Positions 47,001 to 59,174 of a stretch of DNA of 64,000 nt are shown here, piece after piece; position 1 is the first letter of the stretch; the number at the start of each line of letters is the position of its first letter. The position numbers were made by a program, and so were the translations under genes. The DNA comes from Scleromitrula shiraiana (taxonomy: Eukaryota > Ascomycota > Leotiomycetes > Helotiales > Sclerotiniaceae): NCBI GenBank assembly GCA_028455995.1, contig JABELC010000005.1, forward strand, positions 2,170,001 through 2,234,000. The letters run 5' to 3'. The notes beneath the pieces were generated by a model, which was not told where the DNA came from, did not search any database, and saw only the letters and a program-made list of their open reading frames with translations.

Positions 47001-50000
47001 TAAGATATATCACTTTACCTAAATACCTGTAAAATTATTAGATTTATAAGTAAAATTATTTATTAAAAATATATTAACTATAATAATAGCGATAATAATA
47101 ATAGCCGTATCAGTAATAACTGTAATATTTACAATATTTAAGATAAATAAAGAAAATTATTATGAATTAGTTATGCAAAATAAAGTCATAATTTTTAGTA
47201 ATATATAATAAATTCGGGCAATAAAAAAAATTATATCTAAATTTTTTCAATTATAGATTAATATAGAAAAATTTATTATTATACCTTCAAGAAAAAAATT
47301 GTTGATTAATTTAATTAATAATTGGAAGAAAAAATATAAATTGGACCAAATAAAAGTTTACCTAATTAACTATAAAAATAAAGTTTTTATTAATAAAACT
47401 TTCAATAAACTTTATAAGCAAAATAAACTATATTAAATTAAATTGTTTATATTTTTTTCATTTCCAATTTTTATTATCTAAAAAATATTAACAAATAAAA
47501 AAAAAAATTGTATATATAAAAAAAAAATTATTATTAATATCCATAATTTTAATAAAATCGTTTCGCATAATATATACTCCATCTTAATACAAATCAATAT
47601 TATTATTATAATATCTAAATATCTTTTTATTTTAACTATCAATTATACAAATTTTTTCTATTAATAAAAAATTAAAGCAAACTATCAATATAAATTTATT
47701 ATATCGATTTATTATAAGCAAAAAACTTTTTGATATATAATCATAAAATTTTATAATTTACTAATTTATATATAATATAAAATTAATATTATTTTATAAA
47801 ATAAGTATATATTTATTAAAATATATATTAATAATATCATTATTTTCAATAAAACTTTTAATAAACATATTAAACATCTTTTATAAATTTTTAAAAAACT
47901 TTTTATTGTTCAAATTGTTTTCTTTATTAAAAAATGCTTTTTCAAATATTTTATAATTATATTATTTAAACAAAAAATAAATGCATTAAATCTAATTTCT
48001 ATAAAAAATAAACTTATTATAATTTATAAATTTTTATTTCTAAAAACTTTAAAGTATCTTAAATATTATCTAAATTTGATTAAATATATACATTAATATA
48101 TTTTATATTATACTAAATATATGCAGATATTATAAAAATATAAAATAAAACTTTTATAAAACATTTAAAAACACAAAATTTTAAATAAAGATCCAAAGAA
48201 AAAAACAGCAGCTAAAATGATTTTAAATAATATTATTAAATAAAAAAAAAAATTATTTTAATTTCTCTAATTAACTTTTTAATAATCTATAATTTTTTAT
48301 TATTTTATAATAAAATAACAATTATATATTAATATCGATTTATTATTTAAAAATATTGATAAATTTATTTATTATTCAAAAATAGATTCGCCTATATAAA
48401 AATCAATAAAACCCATTATATTTTTATCCAAATTAATTAAATTTATAAAAAAAGATTATTAATTGACTAAATTTAAAGTAGCGGGTCTTTACTAAGTCAT
48501 TAATTATATTTAATATATAATTGAATTTACAAAATTATCAATTATAATTTATATAGATTATTTAATTATTATTTAAATTGTAATTTAAACTTTAATAAAT
48601 TTTATTTCATTAATAAAATTAAATCCACGCCATCAAAAAAATTTAAAATATCTTTTATATTTTAAATTAAAAATTTACTATAAATTTAAGAAATTAAATA
48701 TTATTTTAAATATATTATTAAAGCTTTTTATAAAAATAAACGAAAAATATACATCGAAATCAATAAAAATAACAAACCAAACCACTAAAAATTATATTCA
48801 AAACGAAAAACTAATTTATCTAATTTTTATAATGTAGATCAATATAAAATAATTAAACAAATTAAAAATAATATATATAATTAATTTATAATATATCAAA
48901 TTAATCAAATTTTTAAAGAATAATAATAAATTATATAAAAATATTGTAATATTATTTTTTATATATAAAAAAAAAATATTATATATCAAAATTAATAAAA
49001 AATATCTAAATAATTATTCAATAATCTTTAAAACAATAATAAATAAAATATTTAATTATATATATAATCAACTTAGTTATTTAAAATTTATTTGAATTTA
49101 TAAAAAAGTCTTTAAAAATTTTTTTATTTTTACTCTAAAAAAAAGATTATATATATACTTATATTATTATTATTTATATAAAATATTAATAATATTACAA
49201 TATAAATCCTTTAACAATTTTTAGTTAATTATTATATTTACATATTTATTTTATATTATTTTTATCAATTTTATTTTAATTTTATTTAATTTTATTCTTA
49301 ATTTATATAATTATATTTTATTTATTATTAATAAATTATTAAAAACAATTATTATAATATTAAATAAAATATCTTAAACTATAAATTAATAAAATAATAT
49401 TTTAATTAATTATCTTTTCATAATTTTATAAAAAATTTTATATATAATTATCAACAATTAAAACAAAAAATTCATATCTAAATTATGATGTAAAATAATA
49501 AATCACATAAAAATCAAATTATTTTTTAATATAATATAACATCTATAAACAAATAATATATCAAAATAATTTAATCAAATTATAAAAATTATATTTAAAT
49601 ATTATCTTATATCATTATTAAATAATACACATTGATTAAAAATTTTACCTATCATCTCCATAACTTTATCAAACTCGACTTTTCAAAAAATTAAACAATT
49701 TATCACAACTATAATATTTAATTTTCGAATCCGAAAATCACTAAATATTACTATAAATACAATAATTAAATTAGCAAAAAATAAATAATCATTTTAAAAA
49801 ATTATATTTATACTTATTTACCCTATCACACCCATATTCAAATCTAATTATTATTTTATATCTATTAAAACAATAAACATAATCAAATTAATTATAATAA
49901 TAATAAAACATTATTATAATATATATCATCAATTTATATTTTACAAAATAAATAACTATATAACATTACAATTACATCAAAACTATAATATACTTAATTT

Positions 50001-50437
50001 TAAAAAAAAAAATATAAAGATCAAATAACAATTTACAAATCCTTTTAAAATATTAAAGCAAATAAACAAACTTATATATAAAATTAAATTATTTCCATCT
50101 ATAAAAATTTATCCCATTATCAACATCACTTATCTAAAACCAACAGCTAATCTGATAAAAAATCCATACAACTACTCATTCACACAAAGATTCATTTAAA
50201 ATCCAAAACTTATACCTAAAAAATTACTATATAAATACATATTATATAAAAAAGATAATAGCATTATAATAAAATATTTAATACATTTTAAAAATCGAAT
50301 AATAAAATAAAATAAATAAATAATAAATAAAAATATATCTAAAAAACTTAAACAAGTTTTTATATAGAAATCGGGATAAAAAAAAAATATCTATATAATC
50401 AAGCTTTAAAACAAAGCATTTTTGAAATTTCGACATT

Positions 50438-50586
50438 TATTATATACACATAATAAATATGGGATTATACCCACTTATTATTATCTTAAAATAAATTAAT
50501 TTAAATTAGCTTATCAAAGGGCCCCTTACCCCTCGTTCCTCTTCGGAACCCTTCAATACTACATCTTTTTATCCACCACTCTTACA
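50438..50586 (+). repeat. Right LTR (149 bp)
   Basis: Begins TATTATATACACATAA (the initial TG now TA) and ends CACTCTTACA, so the ancestral ends are TG...CA. About 26 of 149 positions differ from the left copy by my count, all transitions. Confidence 0.85.
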
Positions 50587-50591
50587 GTATG

Positions 50592-52642
50592 ATATGATTG
50601 ATCGATCTATCTATCTATTCTGTATTGGGTAGAGTGGTTAGATCGAGTTCGGTTTGTTGAGATTCTTCTCTTCATATATCGATATGCGTGCGTATTCGAG
50701 TGCGTGAGATTGGATGAACAATAGATAGGAGTGGATTCCATTCCATGTCCATGCAATTATTATTATTTTTATTATTTTTTTTTATTTTTTTTTCTGACTG
50801 CGTAGATGGCTGGCTGGGATACGGTTTCTCCACTTTGGAAAAAATACGCCAGAAAGCTTGTGTGGTGGGTTTGGCAGGGTGGAGGGGTAATTTCCGTGGT
50901 GACTTGTGCTCATGGATTGAAGGATCCATCTATCCATCCATCCATCTATCCATCCATCTATCCACTGCTGACCGGACACTGGACCGACTGGTCAATCGGA
51001 CAATCTAACTTAATCGAGGAAGGCTTTAGATATATATACTAATTTAAAATTTTATAAAGTTTTGGAAATTTTATATCGTACTACTAGTATTGTGATTATA
51101 TATTTTAATAGTGGTCAATCAATATGAGATTATTATAAGATATTTATTATAATGATTTATAATGGTTTATTATTTAAGTAGGTAGATTCAAGTTAGACTG
51201 TTTAGTTGACTAGTGTATTCGGTTTAGCAGTGGATCCTTCTAGCTTTTTGTTGGGTGAGTTTATGAAGTTGTGGATTGGTAATTAATTGATACTCGTGAT
51301 GGGTTTTGGATAGGTTAATGGATGAATGGATGGGTGGATGGATAGATGGATGAATGGATGGGTGGATGGATGAATGGATAGATGGATGAATGGATAGATG
51401 GATGAATGGATAGATGGATTGATGTATAGATGGATGAATGGATAGATGGATTGATGTATAGATATTTCTTGGTCATTAGTTTGAAGCTTGTGAGTATTTT
51501 TTATTAGATGAATGGAAGAGGAAACCTCGAGATTTATCGGATTGGAATGTAGAAACCTCCCCTCCCTCCAACTCCAACTCAAAGATGGGGAAAGCTCTGA
51601 ACTTTTCGGTTATTCTTTTTGTTGGATGTTTATTGGCTAATAAATAATAAATTGAATATTGAATTGGACAACCGAGAAGGCACGACGTCAAACCCACAAG
51701 CATTAGAAGAAAGTACAGTAGAAAGCTAAGCTTTTGAGGCAAAGTATAGTAGAAAGCTTTTGGAGGGGCTGGTAGATGTCATTCTCTTTCTTTTTCTTTT
51801 TCTTTACATTGATTGTTTGATTCATTCAAGGAAAGGAAAAGAGAAAAGAGATCATTCAGGTTCAAATTCAAATAAATTCGATTTTTCCATGAAACATGCA
51901 TGCCATATTATCATCATTATTATTAATAAATAAACAATACTGCGCATAGTGCACACTCAATAATCCTTCTGGCTGCAGCTAAGAAAAGATGTATTACAAC
52001 ATGAATGGAGAAAGAAAAAAAGAAAAAAAGCTTGTATTACCATAAGCATTAATCATGACTCTATTCATCTCTTCATCCAAACTCTCTTACCTTATCTCAC
52101 CTTACTAAACTGTACTAATAAACTGGATAATCGAGACAATCGAGACAATCGAGACAATCTACCAGTGAATGATGACGGGTTCATGATTTGAATAGAATGA
52201 TTTAATTGGGTGAATACACCTTTTTACGTCTTTTACTCTATATAATTCGAGCTAACCTATCCATTTTTATTTTTAGTTTTTTACCTTCCCCCCCCCCCCC
52301 ACTCATATTCCCCCCCCCCCCATGTCTGTCCGGAGAAAATTAAAGCAAGGTTAGCTTGGAGATAGTTAACCTAGCACTTTATCTAAGTGGTAGGTAGTAT
52401 CTCACACATTTTAATAAAATATATTTCATCTTTTGGAAATATATTCCTTCTCTCTTCCTTTTCTTCCCTTCTTAGAATAATAATCTTCCTAGAATAATCT
52501 TCTCTTGCGCTTTTTGCTATTTCAAGATAATTGATCAAGTATTTATTCTTTGATCACTTCTCTTTAACTGATTATCCTTCCTATCAACCCCAAAAGTAAC
52601 TCTTAAACCAATATCCCTTCATAGGAACAGTTCGAGGGAAAA
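50592..52642. other. Intergenic region upstream of the Git1-like permease
   Basis: No gene seen. Holds GATC/ATCT repeats (50600-50625), CATC repeats (50926-50962), a GGATGGAT/GAATGGAT minisatellite (51318-51465), GACAATCGA repeats (52133-52159) and two C runs (52288-52299 and 52311-52321). The last part is the likely promoter and 5' leader of the gene at 52643. Confidence 0.55.
51318..51465. repeat. GGAT/GAAT-based minisatellite
   Basis: About 150 bp of imperfect tetramer repeats (GGAT, GAAT, AGAT) organised in longer units such as ATGGATGAATGGATAG. Confidence 0.9.
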
Positions 52643-54394
52643 ATGCTTGGCTTGGGGAGAAAGAAGGCGGAGACCAATACGGTCGATTCGCATACTGATT
52701 CTCAAAATATCGATCCTCTTGCTGATATCCCAAAAACAAAATGGGAGAGAATGTGGCCAGCAATGGCTTGTGGTAGTGGATTGTTCTCAGATGGATACAT
52801 CAATAACGTACGTCATTTGAACATATGTCAATCATTTCAATTTCCTATCTCCGCGAAATATGTATATGCTAATATTAAAACTCCTCACATGTAGGTTATC
52901 GGATCAGTTTCTACCATGTTAGGAAAAATCTACGGTGACGTTTATACGAAATCCGCAGCTGTCAAGAATATCTCGGCCATTACTTTCGCGGGTACTGTAG
53001 CTGGTATGATTATCTTTGGATATACTAGCGATAAATGGGGCAGAGCTAATACTCTTATGTTGTCGACTGTTATTCTTATTGTCTTTGCAGCACTCGGAGC
53101 TGGCGCATATGGATATCATGGAAGTACCGGGGGTCTATTTGCTGCACTTTCCGCTTACCGTTTCTTGGTTGGTATTGGAATTGGTGGAGAGTATCCAGCT
53201 GGTTCAGTTGCTTGCTCTGAGGCTACCGGTGAATTGAAATCTGGAACCAGAAACAGATGGTTCATTCTGTTCACTAATGTTATGATTGATTGGGGCTTTG
53301 TAATTGGTGCTTTTGTTCCTTACCTTTTGGTTGTCATTTGCACTCAAGATCATTTGCGCGCTGCGTGGAGAATTTCACTTGGTTTGGGTGTCGTACCTCC
53401 TCTCCTTTTGTTTTGGCTTCGTCTTAAGTTGAAAGAACCAGAGGAATTTCAAAGGTATGTGTTGAGCTGAAAATCATATCTTGGATATTTACTAATTTTC
53501 TTACAGAGAGAGCATGAAACATGTTAAGATTCCATATACTCTGGTGATTAGATACTATTGGTATAGATTATTTGCTGTATCATTGATTTGGTTCTTATAC
53601 GATGTAAGCACAGACTTGGTCCTAGTATTAACTAGGCAACTTTACTAATACTTGATTAATAGTTCTCAACTTACTCATTCGGTATCTACTCATCCACGAT
53701 TCTTGCCAACATCTACGGAGATTCCGCTCCACTCTCCCAAAGTTTCGGATGGAATACCGTCATCAATCTCTTCTACATTCCTGGAGCTATGCTTGGATCT
53801 GTCTTCTCCGACAAAGTTGGACCTCGATATGCTCTCGCAATTGGAGTCACAGCTCAAGCTATCGTCGGATTCCTCATGGCCGGTTTATACGGAACCCTCT
53901 CCCAAAAACAAAACGTCCCCGCTTTCGTCGTTGTATATGGAATTTTCCTCTCCCTCGGTGAACTCGGCCCTGGTGACAACATCGGTCTCATCGCATCCAA
54001 AACCTGCGCCACAGGTGTCAGAGGTCAATATTATGCCATCGCTGCCGCTATTGGTAAAATCGGTGCTTTCATCGGTACTTATGTCTTCCCATATATCGAG
54101 GCAGCCGGTGGCAGTAATGCAACGGCTTCGGCTCAATATCCCTTTTACGTCTCGAGTAGCTTGTGTCTGTTGAGTGCTTTCTTGGCGATCGTATGTATTC
54201 CTCATATTGGCCAAGATACTATCACGACCGAAGATATCAAGTTTAGAGAGTATCTTGAGAGTAAGGGGTGGGATACTAATCAATTGGGATTGAGAAAGGG
54301 AGAGAATATTGAGGCGGCTAATGTTAGGAGGGGAGGAAATGGCGTGGACAGTGATGAGAATATGGTGGTTGGTGAGAAGAATGAGAAACTTTAG
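52643..54394 (+). CDS. MFS permease, Git1-like glycerophosphodiester/phosphate transporter
   Basis: Four exons: 52643-52807, 52895-53454, 53507-53603, 53663-54394. They sum to 1554 nt (517 aa), normal for a 12-TM MFS carrier. A polar N-terminus is followed by WPAMACGSGLFSDGYINN and GSVSTMLGKIYG, the first helix region of Git1-type permeases. Next come GYTSDKWGRA (motif A, D-K-x-G-R), a GIGIGGEYPAGSVACSE loop and, in the second half, FSDKVGPRYAL. A large share of residues in GELGPGDNIGLIASK and RGQYYAIAAAIGKIGAF is as in proton symporters for glycerophosphoinositol, glycerophosphocholine or inorganic phosphate. The plasma membrane is the expected site. Which substrate it carries cannot be decided from the motifs. 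No frame breaks. Confidence 0.85.
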
Positions 54395-54525
54395 GTTAAT
54401 GATACGGTAATAGCGAATTAGATTGGGTATGTATGGGTATGTATGGGTTGGGTTTGGAGTAATTATTGATGGGTCGGTTGGTTCTTGATGTTCGCATGAT
54501 GGATCGGTTGGTTCATTTAGTTCGT

Positions 54526-54592
54526 TATGATTATGATTATGATTATGATTATGATTATGATTATGATTATGATTATGGTTATGGTTATGGTC
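54526..54592. repeat. (GATTAT)n hexamer array
   Basis: About eleven hexamer copies, the last few changed to GGTTAT. Confidence 0.95.
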
Positions 54593-54760
54593 ATGATGAA
54601 TTGATGGCTGGCCCACTATTTACTAGTAGTAGTAGTAGTAGGCTTTACCATGTGAAGATGCCACACCCATTATTCAATTCAAAGATAGAGATGATAGGAA
54701 AGAAGTAATGGAGAAAGAAAGAAAGAAAGGATGAAATAGATCCATACATCCATCCATCCA

Positions 54761-54792
<32 letters not shown>

Positions 54793-55373
54793 AAAGTAAT
54801 TTTATAATATTCCTACGAGATATCTATCGATCTTGGATCTGGAAGAAATAAGATGATAAAAGGGGTTAAAACGGGTTAAAAGGGGTTAAAAGGGGATATG
54901 ATGTTTATGTGTTAGAATTATAGATTGTGATTATATATATAGATGGATAGATGGATAGATAGATAGATAGATAATACATCAAGCGTGGAATTGATTTTCA
55001 AAATATAGACGCGCGGGCGCCGGGGGGGGGGAAGGGGGGGCTTGGTTTGGATTATTATATATACTATATTTGCATTGTCGGAAGATAAGATAGGATGGGA
55101 TGGGATGGGATGGGATGGGATGGGATGGGATGGATAGTGCAAAGTGCATGGACAGATAGATATATTTTTTATTTTTGTTGGTGTGTTCATTGGTATAGAA
55201 AGGATGGTGGTTGGTATTGAGGTTTTGAGGTTTTGAGGGGACGCCGCCTGTGCGTGGTTTGGGTGTGGTTATGTTATGTGGTTATGTTATGTAGTTAGGT
55301 GGTTAGATAGTTAGGTAGAGTATATTAATTGAGAATATGAGTGCTAGTGGTGGTGGAATGAGATGATGATTTA

Positions 55374-55425
55374 TTAATTTATCAATTAATTAATTAATTA
55401 TTAGTAAATTAATTAATTAATTAAT
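55374..55425. repeat. AATT-type palindromic simple repeat
   Basis: Consecutive ATTAATTA units that are self-complementary and could form a hairpin. Confidence 0.8.
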
Positions 55426-56772
55426 TCCTAAGGAAAAAAGAATATTTATTTGGAGTTTTGTTTCTTGGAGAGAGTTTTTTTTTTTTTTTTTTTTTCGATC
55501 TTGTTTTTGATGGTTATAGGTTATATACATATATACATATATACATACATATATGCTATGCTGTAAAGAAAAGAAAAATATCGAAAAGTCGAAGATATAC
55601 CGCTTTCGCCGATGACAAAGTCTCGAGGTAGCCCGAAACGGGAAATCAAAGATCCGTATTCGATACACCCGATCAATCAACGAACGAATGAACGAACGAA
55701 TGGTGTGGTCGTTGAAGCGAATGAAAGTGGGATTTCGACCGAATTGGTGCGGATTCGTGCGGACGAATAGGATGGATGGATGAAAGGATGGATGGATGGA
55801 TGGATGGATGGCCTTGGGGGATGACTAGTCTGCTGGGTTCTCCACGACGATGACGAGTGGATGGATGTCAGGCTGATACGTGCGTGGATCGTGGGCTTCG
55901 CGAACCATGATGTCATGTCTTATCTTATCGTAGCTTTTCTCTGGCTGGGTATTTGGAATCAGAAAATTGTTACACGGAGAGTGTTTGGGGTGTAGGATTT
56001 GATCGTTTATTCATTCATCTTTCATATTGACATTTAGCCGATCGGTTTCCTTGCCGCGCAATGTTGTGATAGGGGATGTTTGCGGCATGCATAGGGTTTG
56101 ATTACTTGGTATGGGATGGGATGGAATGGGGTTTTGATGTCAATATTTCTGCGGGAATCGAGGGGGGGTTCGTATACCGGATCGGTATATCTATTTGGTA
56201 ATTGGATTTTTGTGCACCCTTGGAGCTGGTATGGGATGGGATGAGATGAGATGAGATGGAGAGATTATTGAATTTGGGTATTTGGAATTCTCTGGAGGGT
56301 AAGGGTATGGGAAGGGTGTACATTCAAAAAAGTTGTTAAATTGAAGTCTTTTCTTATTGTGTATCTAGGTACTATGCGTGGAAGCGGCGTTTCTATATCT
56401 ATCTATACATAACCATGAACTTCTTTCTGCAAATGATGTGTTCACAGCATTAATAAATTTACTTGCTTATCTCTTATTTTCCTACTCGGATTGTTATTGG
56501 AGTTGCTGAGCCTACTTAGTACTTCGACGGATCGTTTTGCTAGCTGCAGGTTTACTTCGCCTACTTGCTAGTGGCTAATTTGAAATTGGGCATTTGAAAT
56601 CAACGGCGAAGTTGGAGAGAAGGGTATTATTTATTACATTGAATCTCCTTCTTGTTGAATCGGTTTATATTTCCTGAATCTGATTTTATTCTATCAAGCT
56701 CAAGAGTCATAATCAACTTCTATCTCATACATACATACATACATACATACAAATATCCGTCCATCTATAAAA

Positions 56773-58395
56773 ATGCACCTCCATCTCCTCCTCCTCTCAA
56801 CCCTCACCCTCTCAACAGCATCAATCATCCCCGCCCACACCTCCCTCTCAAATACCGCCTACTTCCTCGACAATAACCCCAACGGCTCTTCTATAATTGC
56901 TCTCCCCATTCTTAAAAACGGATCGCTTGGTTCTGCTGATGATGTGGTGAGGACTGACACAGGTGGGAAGGGATTATTTGGGAAGACTGCGCCGATGGGG
57001 AATGGGACGGCTGGGCCGGTTGATGCGCCTGTGGGTATGTGGTTTCTCGTTTGTTTGGTGAGATGCGATAGGGTGTGGTAACATGTGGTAAGATGTGAGT
57101 ACTAATTTTCTTTTCTTGTCGGGGGTAGATACGTTGTTTAGTCAAAATTCTGTGGTTGTTTCGGGAAATGTAAGTACTATCCTTTCGAGTATGCAAGAAG
57201 ATACAAAGAGCTAATCAAGAAGAAATAGCTGCTATTTACCGTCAATGCTGGAAGTAATACATTAGCCATGTTTGAAATCAATCCGAAAGATCCTCTACAT
57301 CCATGTTTAATCGGTCAACCTGTTGATACTATGGGGGAATTTCCCGCTTCGGTTGCTTATTCGTCTAAATTGAAGATCGGTATGTGAAAGAATATTCAGT
57401 TGACCAATAGTTATCTTACAAACTCATTTGCTTACTATGGTATCCATAGCTTGCGTACTCAATGGTGGCGCCGTAGCTGGTGTAGCTTGTTTTTCCGCAC
57501 ATCCTGCGACGGGATTATCGGCTATTGGAACTCTACATTCTATTTCGTTGAATCAGTATGTCTTCTTCATTCATCTTATCTAATCTCATCTCACCTCATC
57601 TCACTCATACAGATACACAAAAAGTAAACCCAACTAACCCTCCCAACCACTAGAACCACACCACCAGTCGGCCCACCAAACACAGTCTCAGATATCCAAT
57701 TCAACCCTACTCAAACCATTCTCCTCGCCTCCATAAAAGGCAATGGGGTTACCCCGGGTTCTCTAATCGCCTATCGAACCCAAGAATCTTCATCCAATAA
57801 CCACTACCCTTCCAACCCCCAAAAAAGAAACCAAGAACAATTTCCCGAGAAGCAAATTTCTCTTTCGGAACCAATTATTTCCCGTCTCCCTACCGTCCTC
57901 TTACCTTTCGGCTTTAGTTTCATCGCCCCCTCTTCTCCCCCTTCAAATCCATCCGCACCCCAAGACCTCATAATCTCCGACCCCTCAATCGGCGCCTCCC
58001 TCCTCTCCCTCTCCCCCAGCACCGCCCTCCTAACTTCTATAAAACCCATCCCCGTTTCCAACCAAGCGGCTATCTGCTGGACCTCGTATTCGGCGCGCAC
58101 AAACGAGGTTTTTCTGATGGATGTGGGGGTTTCGGATCTCAGTGTTGTGGATTCTGAGACGGGGGGTTGGAAGGGGAAGGCCGTGCAGGATGAGCATGGT
58201 GCGGGGAGTTTGGATGCGAAGCTTGGAGGGGGGTTTTTGTATGTGTTGAAGGTGAAGCAGGAGGTTAATGTTGTGGATGTGGGGAGTGGAAGGTTGGTTC
58301 AGAGTCTGGGGCTGGGGGCGTTGGGGAGTAGACAGGGGTGGGTGGGGATGGCGGTTTGGGGGTTGGGGGTTGGAGGGGACGGGTTATGGTCGTGA
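56773..58395 (+). CDS. Secreted beta-propeller protein, carboxy-cis,cis-muconate cyclase-like
   Basis: Five exons: 56773-57034, 57129-57169, 57229-57379, 57450-57555, 57654-58395. They sum to 1302 nt (433 aa). The first residues, MHLHLLLLSTLTLSTAS, are a signal peptide. The body carries repeated blade-like patterns such as LLFTVNAGSNTLAMFEI, then DPLHPCLIGQPV, ACVLNGGAVAGVACFS and PPNTVSDIQFNPTQTILL, which match the seven-bladed lactonase/muconate cyclase family of fungi (3-carboxymuconate cyclase-like). Secreted members of this family are common in fungi and their substrates are mostly unknown, so an enzyme of the protocatechuate pathway should not be assumed. The last exon contains a low-complexity insertion (residues around 220-250) and an abrupt strand-composition change near 58085. 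Confidence 0.75.
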
Positions 58396-59174
58396 GGATT
58401 AGAGAGGGAGAGTTTGAATGAGTGAATAGTTAAATGGATAAATGGTTGGTAGTTGAGATCGAAAATGGGAGTGAGAACGGAAATGAGAATCAGACTTAGT
58501 GTAGTAGTACCTAAATAATCTTATGTATGAATTGAAAAAGCCTTGGCACTAAACTGTATTTCTTATTCTCTCGTACCAAACACACATACCCATGTCTTCC
58601 TCAAAACAAACTCATCATCCCGATTCATCCTCATCCGAGGGGCAATTCACGTGCACTAAAACTAGCCTAGTGCTAACTTTCCAAATTTTCTCAATTACCC
58701 AGTAGTTTTATACACATCCGTAATACACCTACCACTGCCGTGAACTAATTTATGCTAGTAAGATGAACGTTTGTATAGCGGTTGCGGATTTCCTGTTTGA
58801 GAAATTCAACATGAAGCGGTGGCATTACTGCACCGGTGAGGCAGTAATCTGAGAATTAAATCATTGCATTTTATTTTTCAAAAAAAGATCTATTGGGTTT
58901 CATCTGCAATCATGCTCTGTCTAATCGTCTTGATGGTACAGTTATTTAGAAGATCTTCCGAAAAATATGTTTGGCAAGCGAGAAAAAGGGGGGTGCGGGG
59001 TGTGGCCAAGATAAGCTGTACAGAGACGAAGATTCGTCTGAAGACAGTGAAGACGATCAATAGATCCGTTGCGCCTATTAAGAGAGGCCGAGTGACATCG
59101 AGAAAGGCTTTAAATATACAGTATTATATAAATATACACAACTCCGAAGACCTAAAGTGTATGCCCTCGCCTTT
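58396..59174. other. Intergenic stretch, nothing recognised
   Basis: About 780 bp between the cyclase-like gene and the 3' end of the glycosylase gene, which converge. A plus-strand open frame (58864-59178) has no domain; it overlaps the 3' end of the glycosylase exon. Confidence 0.45.

Larger units (their letters stand above)
43913..50586 (+). mobile_element. Complete LTR retrotransposon, Ty3/gypsy type, inactivated by RIP-like mutation
   Basis: Direct repeats of 149 bp bound the element (43913-44061 and 50438-50586). Both are flanked by GTATG (43908-43912 and 50587-50591), a 5-bp target duplication. The 6.67-kb whole has lost most G and C and carries stops in every frame. Plus-strand relics still suggest order and family. 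Around 47820-47870 a stretch looks like the reverse transcriptase YxDD region with Asp codons changed to Asn. Near 50030-50160 a stretch resembles the integrase C-terminal region (NPFKILKQINKL...TYLKP), followed by a chromodomain-like piece. This order (integrase after reverse transcriptase) and the plus orientation fit Ty3/gypsy. The LTR copies differ only by transitions. No frame can encode a working protein. Confidence 0.88.
54395..56772. other. Gene-free repeat-rich region
   Basis: No supported gene. Contains a GATTAT array (54526-54592), TAG repeats (54626-54641), CATA/CATC arrays (54742-54790), GGGTTAAAA repeats (54860-54895), GATA repeats (54940-54972), a GC-rich spot with a G run (55010-55040), GGGAT pentamers (55092-55130), an AATT array (55374-55425), a T run (55476-55495), GGAT repeats (55769-55810) and CATA repeats (56728-56750). 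Confidence 0.6.

Noticed and set aside
43913..50586. CRISPR, rRNA or tRNA genes anywhere in the window
   Set aside because: No spacer/repeat array, rRNA-like block or cloverleaf with B-box was seen on reading; the organism is eukaryotic, so CRISPR is not expected.
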